Assembly (NCBI GenBank): GCA_035935775.1
Contig: DASYWT010000502.1
Location: forward strand, 1-14,334
Direction: 5' to 3'
Source of the DNA: JAICWP01 sp035935775
GTDB lineage: Bacteria > Acidobacteriota > Terriglobia > Terriglobales > Acidobacteriaceae
DNA length: 14,334 bases
Each line of letters begins with the position of its first letter. The first letter of the stretch is position 1. Made by a program: the position numbers and the translations under genes. Positions 7,806-14,334 of this stretch are shown here, in pieces. The notes below the pieces were generated by a model. That model was not told the origin of the DNA, did not search any database, and worked only from the letters and a program-made list of their open reading frames with translations.

Positions 7806-9569
7806 TTACATTTTGGGCACTTGTAATTGCGGGTCCAGTTGCTTCGCCTTTTGGAACTCCTGCCGGGCCTGGCCCGGTTCGCCCTTTCTGGCCAGGGCTT
7901 GTCCCAATTGAAGGTGTGCCGGGGCGTAGCCGGCCGAGAGCTGAATGGCGCGCTCAAACTGGCCGATAGCGCCTTCCAGGTCGCCGGCGTTGAGCAGCCG
8001 GGTTCCGGAATTGGTGGCGAACACCGCTCCCTGCAGGCTGGTCTGCTGTTTCATGATCTCCTGCGTGGCGCGGGCTTCCGCGGCGGCCCCAGTCGTGTCG
8101 CCGGCCTCGCGCAGCACCGAGGCCAGCACGCTGTGCGCCCCCAGGAAGTCCGGCTGCAGGCGGATGGCCTGCCGCAGCGCCTCGGCAGCTTCCGGCAGCT
8201 TCTTCTCCTGCCGCAGCACCGCGCCCAGAGTGTAATAGGCTTCGGCGTAGTCGGGCTTGGCGTGCACCGCACCCCGCAACCGCTGTTCCGCTTCCGCAAA
8301 CTTGCCCTCCTGCCAATAGGTAACACCCAGCGTGTAGTAGGTATCAGGCAGATTGGGGTCAAGCTTCAGCGCCGTTTCCCATTCCGCGATGGCCTGCGGC
8401 AGGCGGTCACTCAGCTTATAGGCCAGCCCAAGGTCATAATGCAGTTGGGCGTCTCCCGGCGCCAGATTCAGGGCTTGCTCAAATTGCGCCGCCGCCCCTG
8501 CGAAATCAGCCTTCTGCAGGTAAGCGGCGCCCAGGTTCTTGCGGTAGCTGCTGTCCTGCGGGCGCAGGCGCATGGCGGTGCGGAATTCGGGCATGGCGGA
8601 ATCGGCGTCGCCACGCTGCAGCAGGGCGATTCCCAGGTTGTTGTGCGCATCCGCGTCCTCCGGCGCCAGCTTCACCGCACGCTGAAAGGCCGCTAACGCC
8701 TGGTCAGGCTCGCCAGCCTTCTGCGCCAGAAGCCCCAGTTGCGTCTGTGCCGGCGCCCAGTCCGGCTTCAGCTGCACGCATTTCTGGGCCGCCTGCAGCG
8801 CACCGGAGAGGTCGCCCTTGGCTTCCAGAGCCTGCCCCAGGTAGGAATAGGCAGGAGCATCCTGCGGGTTCAGGCGCACCGCTTCCTGCAGGCTTTCGGC
8901 GGCTTTGTCCCACTCCGCCAGCTTCCACTGCGCCACCCCGAGATGGAAGTGAGCCGGCTCATAGCCCGGCTGCACCTGCAATGCTCTGAGGAATTCGGAG
9001 ATGGCCTTGTCGTATTGCGATTCCTGCGCCAGCAACACACCCACCGAGTCGTACAGGTCGGCGCGCTCGGGGGCCAGACGCGAGGCCTGGCTCATCTCGT
9101 CCAGGGCCATGCCGGCTTCGCCCTGGGCGCTGAGAGCCTGGGCGAGTTGCCGCCGCGCCTCGGCATCGGCCGGCGCCAGTTGTACCGCACGGCGCAGCTC
9201 GGCCATGCCGGCTTCCACCTCACCCCGGCTGAGCAAAGCTTTTCCCAGCAGGCTGTGAGCCTGCGGCAGACCCGGTTTTAAAGCGATGGCTTTGCGGAAT
9301 TCCGCCACCGCGCGATCTACTTCACCCTGTTGCAGCAGCACCTGTCCCAGGGAGGCGTGCAGTTCCGCAGTGCGCGGACTAAGGTGAATAGCCTGTTCGA
9401 AGGCGTGACGCGCGCCCGCCATATCGCCCTTCTGGGCGCTGGCCACGCCGCGCTCGTAGGCGGCCCGCACGCGGTCAGCCGCGCTGGTAGTTTGCGCCCC
9501 AGCGGCCGCCACCAGTCCCACCGCACACGCGGCAGCCAGCAAGCGGATTTGCAGACGGCTTCGGGCCAA
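7806..9569 (-). CDS. Exported TPR-repeat scaffold protein (about 16 TPR units)
   Basis: From the TTG at 9569 the protein is 587 residues: a signal peptide (ARSRLQIRLLAAACAVGLVA, cleavage near AGAQ) and then an almost uninterrupted array of about 16 TPR units of 34 residues, each with the usual LG..L..A....A pattern and ending in P. The order is regular except in the unit near the C-terminus (TTGAAAEARATQEIMKQQ), which is longer and degenerate. No enzyme domain is present. TPR superhelices bind peptides or partner proteins, here outside the cytoplasm. The frame stays open to 9953, but that would overlap the divergent CRTAC1 gene. An ATG at 9713 would add a basic 48-residue extension and leave 13 nt between divergent starts. 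The TTG (GGAG 11 nt before it) best fits the signal peptide, but the start remains uncertain. It precedes the TonB receptor on the same strand. Confidence 0.82.
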   Translation of the reverse strand: MARSRLQIRLLAAACAVGLVAAAGAQTTSAADRVRAAYERGVASAQKGDMAGARHAFEQAIHLSPRTAELHASLGQVLLQQGEVDRAVAEFRKAIALKPGLPQAHSLLGKALLSRGEVEAGMAELRRAVQLAPADAEARRQLAQALSAQGEAGMALDEMSQASRLAPERADLYDSVGVLLAQESQYDKAISEFLRALQVQPGYEPAHFHLGVAQWKLAEWDKAAESLQEAVRLNPQDAPAYSYLGQALEAKGDLSGALQAAQKCVQLKPDWAPAQTQLGLLAQKAGEPDQALAAFQRAVKLAPEDADAHNNLGIALLQRGDADSAMPEFRTAMRLRPQDSSYRKNLGAAYLQKADFAGAAAQFEQALNLAPGDAQLHYDLGLAYKLSDRLPQAIAEWETALKLDPNLPDTYYTLGVTYWQEGKFAEAEQRLRGAVHAKPDYAEAYYTLGAVLRQEKKLPEAAEALRQAIRLQPDFLGAHSVLASVLREAGDTTGAAAEARATQEIMKQQTSLQGAVFATNSGTRLLNAGDLEGAIGQFERAIQLSAGYAPAHLQLGQALARKGEPGQARQEFQKAKQLDPQLQVPKM

Positions 9570-9686
9570 AGCTGGAAGAACTCCGGGCAGGTTTGGTAGA
9601 AAAAACGATATCAGAAAGCGTGCGCCCCGGTAAGGGAACCGGGCTCCGCTTGCCCGACGCGGCCGCCACTCCGACCTGAGGCGAAC

Positions 9687-9716
9687 TTGACCCGCTCTGC
9701 AATCCGCCCCCATAGT
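9687..9716 (+). promoter_or_regulatory. Promoter candidate for the first CRTAC1 gene
   Basis: TTGACC (five of six -35 bases, 9687-9692) and CATAGT (four of six -10 bases, 9711-9716) are separated by 18 bp. Transcription would start near 9723, only about 4 nt before the ATG at 9727, giving an almost leaderless mRNA. This agrees with the weak ribosome site, but the match could be chance. Confidence 0.3.
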
Positions 9717-9726
9717 AAGCGGAACG

Positions 9727-11493
9727 ATGTCACCGGCCCTGTACCGCCGCCTCCGCTGTCTTCTGCTGGTGCTGGTAAGCGGATCCACGGTCTTTCTGAC
9801 TTGCGCCCTGGCGCAAAACGCTAAGCCCCAGGCCACGACCCAGGCGCCCCGAATCGCCTGGTTCACCGATGTGGCGGAGAAAGCCGGCTTGACCGTACAG
9901 GACGTCTTCGGAGGTCTGGAAACCAAGCAGTACATCATCGAAACCACCGGCACCGGCGTGGCTATTTTCGATTACGACAATGACGGCTGGCCGGACATCT
10001 TCCTGGTTAACGGCACTACCCTCGACGGTTACCCTGCGGGCAAAGGCCCGACCAATCACCTTTACCGTAACAATCATGACGGCACTTTTACCGATGTGAC
10101 CGTCCAGGCTGGACTGGCGGGCGCTCCCGGCTGGGGGCAGGGCGTATGCGTGGGCGATTACGACAACGACGGTTGGGAAGACCTTTACGTCACCTACTAC
10201 GGCGAGAACCGGCTCTACCACAACAATCACGGCACTTTTACCGAGGTCGCGGAAAAAGCCGGCGTGGCCGGTACCGGCAAGGCATGGGGCTCAGGCTGCG
10301 CCTTTGTGGATTATGACCGCGACGGCAAACTGGACTTGATGGTGGCCAACTACGTGGATTTCGACCTGGCCAACGCCCCCAAACCCGGCGAGCGCCCCAC
10401 CTGCCTGTGGAAGGGCGTGCCCGTGATGTGCGGCCCCCGCGGCCTGAAAGCAGCCAAGAACATCCTTTACCACAATCGCGGAGATGGCACTTTCGAAGAC
10501 GTCAGCGTCAAATCCCACATTGACCAGGCCGCCGGGTACTACTCGCTGAGTGTTACCACTCTGGACTACGACAACGACGGCTGGCCCGACATTTATGTCG
10601 CCTGCGACAGCACGCCCAGCATTCTCTACCACAACAACCACGACGGCACCTTCACCGACGTGGCCGTGGTGGCCGGCGCCGCCTTCAATGAAGATGGGCG
10701 CGCCCAGGCCGGCATGGGTTCCACCGTGGCCGATTACGACGGCGACGGCAACCTGGACATTTTCAAGACGAATTTCTCCGACGACACCTCCACCCTTTAC
10801 CACAACAACGGTGACGGCACGTTTTCCGACGCTACTTTCCCCGCTGGCCTCGGCCTGCATACCCAATACCTGGGCTGGGGAACCATGTTTTTCGATTTCG
10901 ATAACGACACCTGGCCCGACCTGCTGCTGGTGAATGGCCACGTCTACCCTGAAGTGGATAAATACAAGCTGGGCAGCAACTACGAAGAGCCGCGGATTCT
11001 TTATCACAACAACGGCAACGGCACTTTTACCGACATCTCCGAAAGTGCGGGGCCAGCCATTACCGCACGCTGGTCCGGCCGCGGCCTGGCAGTTGGCGAT
11101 TTATGGAACGACGGCCAACTGGCGGCAGTGATCAGCAACATGAACGCCCGCCCCAGCCTGCTGGTGAACCAGGTGCACAGCGGCAATCACTGGATCGAAA
11201 TCAAGACCGTGGGCACGACTTCCAACCGCGACGGCATTGGCGCGCGCATTACGGTGAAACTGGGCAAGAGAATCTTAGTGGATGAGGTGCGCAGCGGTTC
11301 CAGCTACGATTCCAACAGCGACATGCGAGTGCACTTCGGCCTGGGTCCCTCAACAAAAGTTGATAACCTGCAGATCCGCTGGCCCAGCGGACTGGTGGAG
11401 CGCTTCGCCAATCTTACCGTGGACTCCATCCACACCCTGCGCGAAGGAAGCGGCATTAAGCTGCCCGATCCGGCAAAGTCTGCGGCCCGCTAG
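9727..11493 (+). CDS. Sec-exported CRTAC1-type protein (FG-GAP/VCBS beta-propeller plus ASPIC/UnbV)
   Basis: The 588-residue protein starts at an ATG with only a weak purine-rich stretch before it. A Sec signal peptide (about 1-29, ending CALAQ) is followed by an FG-GAP/VCBS repeat region with calcium-binding DxDxDGxxD motifs at 82-90, 144-152, 195-203, 280-288, 336-344 and 390-398, and a decayed one at 458-466. These predict a seven-bladed propeller of the integrin-alpha type. The C-terminal ASPIC/UnbV domain covers about 500-575 (RDGIGARITV, DEVRSGSSY, HFGLG, IRWPSG). Two cysteines, 226 and 235 (CLWKGVPVMCGP), sit in an insertion between blades and are conserved in the paralogue, suggesting a disulfide. 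The family is extracellular and named after human cartilage acidic protein 1; its bacterial function is unclear, probably binding or adhesion. It is divergent from the TPR gene and convergent with its paralogue. Confidence 0.92.
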   Translation: MSPALYRRLRCLLLVLVSGSTVFLTCALAQNAKPQATTQAPRIAWFTDVAEKAGLTVQDVFGGLETKQYIIETTGTGVAIFDYDNDGWPDIFLVNGTTLDGYPAGKGPTNHLYRNNHDGTFTDVTVQAGLAGAPGWGQGVCVGDYDNDGWEDLYVTYYGENRLYHNNHGTFTEVAEKAGVAGTGKAWGSGCAFVDYDRDGKLDLMVANYVDFDLANAPKPGERPTCLWKGVPVMCGPRGLKAAKNILYHNRGDGTFEDVSVKSHIDQAAGYYSLSVTTLDYDNDGWPDIYVACDSTPSILYHNNHDGTFTDVAVVAGAAFNEDGRAQAGMGSTVADYDGDGNLDIFKTNFSDDTSTLYHNNGDGTFSDATFPAGLGLHTQYLGWGTMFFDFDNDTWPDLLLVNGHVYPEVDKYKLGSNYEEPRILYHNNGNGTFTDISESAGPAITARWSGRGLAVGDLWNDGQLAAVISNMNARPSLLVNQVHSGNHWIEIKTVGTTSNRDGIGARITVKLGKRILVDEVRSGSSYDSNSDMRVHFGLGPSTKVDNLQIRWPSGLVERFANLTVDSIHTLREGSGIKLPDPAKSAAR

Positions 11494-11506
11494 AACAACT
11501 TCGAAA

Positions 11507-11564
11507 TGTCATCCTGAGCGAGGACGCGCCATACAAATGCGCGTCCGAGTCGAAGGACCTTGCG
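11507..11564 (+). repeat. Intergenic repeat unit, left copy
   Basis: The unit begins TGTCATCCTGAGCGAG and ends CGAGTCGAAGGACCTTGCG. Between these lies an 8-bp perfect hairpin (GGACGCGC at 11522-11529, GCGCGTCC at 11539-11546). A second, inverted copy lies at 11615-11669. The ends resemble, from memory, a palindromic intergenic repeat that is common in several bacterial phyla. Confidence 0.65.
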
Positions 11565-11614
11565 CTTCATATCTGGCTATTCAGATCGTATTTTTGAAAA
11601 GCAATCAAAACAAA

Positions 11615-11669
11615 CGCATGGTCCTTCCACTCGTGCTCCCTCACGCGGTCACACTCGGTCAGGATGACA
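11615..11669 (-). repeat. Intergenic repeat unit, inverted right copy
   Basis: Read on the minus strand this unit begins TGTCATCCTGACCGAG, 15 of 16 bases as in the left copy, and ends CGAGTGGAAGGACCATGCG, nearly the same as the other end of the left copy. The middle differs and its hairpin is decayed. The two units together span 11507-11669 with an AT-rich 50-nt centre. Confidence 0.65.
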
Positions 11670-11683
11670 TGCAAAAAGCATGT
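11667..11683. other. Short hairpin in the convergent spacer
   Basis: ACATGC (11667-11672) and GCATGT (11678-11683) pair perfectly around an AAAAA loop. It overlaps the end of the right repeat unit by three bases. It could help end transcription from either convergent CRTAC1 gene, but lacks a T-tract. Confidence 0.35.
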
Positions 11684-11751
11684 GCGGTTACATGCTGGAC
11701 GCTGGTACAACTGTTACGCAAACTGGCGTTAGAGCAACCGAAAAGGGCACC

Positions 11752-13599
11752 TTACTTCTTGCCAAACTTCATCGTTCTGACAATTCCCTTTCCTTCCTCT
11801 ACGTACACCACCTGGTCGGCGGGCACGTCCTTCAGCGTTTCCACCTGGCCGCTGGGCCAGCGAATCTCCAGCACATTCACCTTCTCCGCTTTGCCCAACC
11901 CGAAGTGCACCCGCAGATCGCTTTGCGAGAGATATCCTCCCCCGCTTCGCACTTCATCAATCTGCTGGTGGGGAGCGGATTCATCGGGCGGCTGCGTTAC
12001 GCAGCGCAGCCGGGCCCCGATGCCGCTGCGATTTGACTTCACCCCGATGGTGCGCACCTTGATCCAGTGTGCCTTTCTTGGTGAATCGCAACGCAGCAGT
12101 TGCGGATACGAATTGACCGTGTTCACCACCATGTCTACGTCACCATCATTGTCGAAGTCGCCGAAGGCGCAGCCCCGCGCCGGCGCCGGAGTAGTGATGC
12201 CTGAGCCGGTAACCAGGGACACATCCTCGAATTTGCCGTCGCGAAGATTGCGATACACCAGCTTGCGTTGGGCGTAGCCTTCTTCCGTGGTCAGCTGTTC
12301 CACTTCCGGATACACATGCCCGTTGCAGATCAAAATGTCAGGCCAGCCGTCGTTGTCCATATCAAACCAGCCACAGCCCCAGCCCAGAAAGCGCGTGTTC
12401 AGCCCCAGCCCGGCGGCATAGGTGGTGTCTTCAAAGCTGTCATTGCCCAGGTTGTGGTAGAGCGAGTGAGTGTCGCCGGCGAAGTTCGTCTTCACAATGT
12501 CCAGATTGCCGTCCAGGTCATAATCCCCGGCGGAAACGCCCATGCCCGCCTGCGGCTTGCCGTCAGGGCTGAAGGCACAGCCCGCCAGAATGCCGATGTC
12601 CTCGAACTTGCCGTTCTTTTTGTTCTGATAAAGCAAACTGGGGCTGGAATCGTCAGCCACGTAAATATCGGGCCAGCCGTCGTTGTCGAAATCTGCGGTC
12701 AGCACGCCCAAGCCGTAGGTGCCGTTGGCCTGCAGGATACCCGAGGCTTCCGAGACATCCGTGAAACTTCCATTTCCGTTGTTGCGATAAAGAATATTCT
12801 TGCTGCCATTCAGGCCCGGCGGTCCGCAAGCGACCATTACGCCCTTGTAGAGACAAGGTCCGGATTCCGGCAGGGGCGCGGTTTTCAAATCCAAGTCAAT
12901 GTAGTTGGCCACGAAAAGGTCGAGATGTCCGTCCCGGTCATAGTCAATAAAGGCGCAGCCTGTGCTCCAGCGCTTCCCGTTGCCGCCCACGCCCGCCTTG
13001 TCCGTCACGTCGGTGAAGGTGCCGTTGCCATTGTTGTGATAGAGCGCATTTTTGCCGAAGTAGGTGATGAACAGGTCTTCGTAGCCGTCGTTGTCATAAT
13101 CGCCGATGCAGACGCCCTGTCCCCAGCCGCTGTGCGCCAGGCCAGCCTTGTCGGTCACATCCGTAAAAGTACCGTCGCGGTTGTTCTTGAAAAGGTGGCA
13201 GTGCGGCTCGCTGCCCTGCGGAAATCCCTCCAGTCGCCAGCCATTGACCAGAAAGATGTCCAGCCAGCCGTCATTGTCGTAATCGTAGAACGCAACGCCG
13301 CAACCGGTCGTCTCCAGCAGATACTTGTTTTTGTGCTCGCCGCCGAAAATTGTCTTGGCGTTCAGGCCTGCCTGCTTGGCCACATCCACAAAGCTGATGC
13401 CCAGGTCGGCGAATTTGGGCGGCGGCGGATATTTCGCTGTGGGCTTAGGAGGTGCGGTTACCGGCGCCGCTCCGGCACTCTGCGGCCGCAACATCGCCCT
13501 CAGTCGCCCCGGCAAGGCCATGGCCAGCACGCCCTCCAGGGGCAACACCAGCGCTGACCGGCTCAAAGATCGGAGAAATGCTCGCCGAGAAAGAGGCAA
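11752..13599 (-). CDS. Tat-exported CRTAC1-type protein (FG-GAP/VCBS beta-propeller plus ASPIC/UnbV)
   Basis: This 615-residue paralogue of the 9727-11493 product is similar along its whole length. It begins with a twin-arginine-type signal (SRRAFLR at 4-10, then a moderately hydrophobic stretch to about residue 30) and a proline-rich linker (about 40-62). Calcium-binding DxDxDGxxD motifs lie at 106-114, 167-175, 219-227, 303-311, 359-367, 413-421 and 481-489, all seven intact, consistent with a seven-bladed propeller. The ASPIC/UnbV domain covers about 523-603 (RSGIGARLRC, DEVRSGGGY, HFGLG, IRWPSG). The inter-blade cysteine pair is 249 and 258 (CLYKGVMVACGP). The start is uncommon: TTG at 13599. 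No in-frame ATG exists between the upstream stop (13632-13630) and the twin-arginine motif; CTG at 13605 is the other choice. Tat export would fit folding with bound calcium or metal before secretion, which is inference. Confidence 0.9.
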   Translation of the reverse strand: MPLSRRAFLRSLSRSALVLPLEGVLAMALPGRLRAMLRPQSAGAAPVTAPPKPTAKYPPPPKFADLGISFVDVAKQAGLNAKTIFGGEHKNKYLLETTGCGVAFYDYDNDGWLDIFLVNGWRLEGFPQGSEPHCHLFKNNRDGTFTDVTDKAGLAHSGWGQGVCIGDYDNDGYEDLFITYFGKNALYHNNGNGTFTDVTDKAGVGGNGKRWSTGCAFIDYDRDGHLDLFVANYIDLDLKTAPLPESGPCLYKGVMVACGPPGLNGSKNILYRNNGNGSFTDVSEASGILQANGTYGLGVLTADFDNDGWPDIYVADDSSPSLLYQNKKNGKFEDIGILAGCAFSPDGKPQAGMGVSAGDYDLDGNLDIVKTNFAGDTHSLYHNLGNDSFEDTTYAAGLGLNTRFLGWGCGWFDMDNDGWPDILICNGHVYPEVEQLTTEEGYAQRKLVYRNLRDGKFEDVSLVTGSGITTPAPARGCAFGDFDNDGDVDMVVNTVNSYPQLLRCDSPRKAHWIKVRTIGVKSNRSGIGARLRCVTQPPDESAPHQQIDEVRSGGGYLSQSDLRVHFGLGKAEKVNVLEIRWPSGQVETLKDVPADQVVYVEEGKGIVRTMKFGKK

Positions 13600-13602
13600 A
13601 GG

Positions 13603-13612
13603 CAGGTACCTG
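13603..13612. promoter_or_regulatory. 10-bp palindrome in the divergent CRTAC1 / glycosidase-like spacer
   Basis: CAGGTACCTG is a perfect 10-bp palindrome directly upstream of the TTG start of the minus-strand CRTAC1 gene, in a 58-nt spacer shared with the divergent plus-strand gene. It might be an operator; its small size makes chance likely. Confidence 0.2.
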
Positions 13613-13630
13613 ATGGCAATTGGCCCGTGT

Positions 13631-13636
13631 TAAAAT
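13631..13636 (+). promoter_or_regulatory. Possible -10 element of the right-edge gene
   Basis: TAAAAT matches five of six -10 bases and lies 21 nt before the ATG at 13658. No acceptable -35 box stands at the usual distance, so the call is weak. Confidence 0.2.
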
Positions 13637-13657
13637 TCGCCGTTTATTTCTACATAA

Positions 13658-14334
13658 ATGCCTCCCGCCTTGCAACCGCCCCCGCCCATCTTCCTGCTGC
13701 GGCAGCGGTTAATAAAATTCGGATGGAGATCAGCGCGCTTGGCGCTCCTGCTGCTCTGCCTGGTTTCGGTTGCTTTCTCGGCCGGCGGAACTGGCGCCGC
13801 TCCTGCCCTCGAACTCACGCGTCCAGTACGCCCCTGGGAGTTCTTGCCCGCCCTCGGCCAGCGCGCGGCTCTTTTTGGCAACGAGGCGGGACAGATGGAA
13901 GCCTGGGTTTATCCACTGAAGCTCTTTCGCGGTTTTCATCTCACTTTTCACAGCGGCGGTGAAGCCATTCCCGCCCGCTCGGTGGCTCGCACGGTCACGG
14001 TGCGCCCGGAATCTGCCACTATCCTCTACGCCTCGGACACGCTTCAGGTGCGGGAAACGCTGTTTGTTCCTGTTACTGAACAGGGTGCGGTTGTCATCCT
14101 TGATATACAAACAACGGAACCGCTTCAGGTGGAAGCCTCCTTCGTCCGCGATTTCACACTGGAGTGGCCGGCGGCGCTGGGGGCGACTTACATGAGCTGG
14201 GACACGGCACTGCACGCCTTTTCGCTGGGAGAAGAGTCGAAGAAATTTTCCGGGCTCGTGGGCTCAAAGAATGCCGTCGCGTTCCGTCAGGAGTATGCCA
14301 CCAACTACTCCCAGTCCAATGAAAGCTCGTTCAC
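13658..14334 (+). CDS. Secreted protein, possibly glycoside hydrolase related to glycogen debranching enzymes (5' part, cut by window edge)
   Basis: An open frame runs from ATG 13658 to the window end, giving 225 residues with no stop. Codon use and sense fit a real gene: a basic N-terminus (RQRLIKFGWRSAR) and hydrophobic stretch (LALLLLCLVSVAF, about 28-40) form a signal peptide, after which comes a beta-rich sequence (RPWEFLPALGQRAALFGNEAGQ, LKLFRGFHLTFHSGG, LQVRETLFVPV). This resembles the N-terminal beta-sandwich of family members annotated as amylo-alpha-1,6-glucosidase or similar six-hairpin glycosidases. The catalytic barrel would lie beyond the window, so no catalytic residue can be checked. 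The leader peptide of about 18 residues before the signal is long, and no Shine-Dalgarno precedes the ATG, so the start could be further in. It is divergent from the Tat-exported CRTAC1 gene across 58 nt. The gene is well supported; the family assignment is not. Confidence 0.7.
   Translation, partial: MPPALQPPPPIFLLRQRLIKFGWRSARLALLLLCLVSVAFSAGGTGAAPALELTRPVRPWEFLPALGQRAALFGNEAGQMEAWVYPLKLFRGFHLTFHSGGEAIPARSVARTVTVRPESATILYASDTLQVRETLFVPVTEQGAVVILDIQTTEPLQVEASFVRDFTLEWPAALGATYMSWDTALHAFSLGEESKKFSGLVGSKNAVAFRQEYATNYSQSNESSF

Noticed and set aside
9626..9643. Hairpin CCCGGT/ACCGGG in the divergent TPR-CRTAC1 spacer
   Set aside because: A 6-bp GC stem is expected often by chance in GC-rich sequence, and it has no T-tract or motif relation.
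9570..9953. Upstream extension of the TPR frame to 9953
   Set aside because: It would overlap the start of the well-supported divergent CRTAC1 gene and places about 130 residues of non-signal sequence before a good signal peptide.
12268..13557. 429-codon open frame on the plus strand, and the similar one at 10291-11007 on the minus strand
   Set aside because: They are shadows of the CRTAC1 genes. Their repeated VVVIV-type stretches are the antisense reading of the DYDNDG-type calcium motifs.
1..14334. tRNA, rRNA, CRISPR array, integrase or transposase
   Set aside because: No conserved RNA sequence, evenly spaced direct repeats or mobile-element protein was seen on either strand.

Overview
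The window reads as a chromosomal segment of an Acidobacteriota species, probably of the Terriglobia type. The reasons are the GC-rich sequence, a very long Oar-like TonB-dependent receptor with an N-terminal carboxypeptidase-regulatory domain, two CRTAC1-type (FG-GAP plus ASPIC/UnbV) proteins, and c-type cytochromes fused to TPR repeats. The assignment is from family content only; no rRNA or marker gene is present.

Layout. (1) 56-1903 (+) is an exported c-type cytochrome / peptidylglycine-monooxygenase-like copper protein / TPR fusion. (2) Convergent with it, on the minus strand, is a run of three genes read from right to left: a TPR-only exported protein (about 9569 to 7806), the Oar-like TonB receptor (7455 to 3664) and a seven-haem cytochrome with a TPR tail (3628 to 1922). 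A 350-nt gap before the receptor holds a good sigma70-type promoter, a perfect CRP-type palindrome and a leader hairpin. The 35-nt gap after the receptor holds a terminator-like hairpin that also contains the Shine-Dalgarno and start codon of the seven-haem gene. (3) 9727-11493 (+) and 13599-11752 (-) are two convergent CRTAC1 paralogues, separated by a 258-nt spacer with an inverted pair of repeat units. (4) From 13658 (+) to the window edge runs the 5' part of a secreted protein that may be a glycoside hydrolase related to glycogen debranching enzymes.

How the genes may work together. All seven proteins carry an N-terminal export signal, so this is an envelope or extracellular gene set. The copper-oxygenase-like domain has all six ligands of the PHM/DBH family (two His, His, HxH, Met) and is preceded by a haem c that could feed electrons to copper. 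The neighbouring seven-haem cytochrome could be part of the same electron route, and the TonB receptor would import or export a substrate across the outer membrane. CRTAC1 and TPR proteins probably act as extracytoplasmic scaffolds. This joint role is inference from proximity; no substrate can be read from the sequence.

No tRNA, rRNA, CRISPR array, transposase or phage gene was seen.
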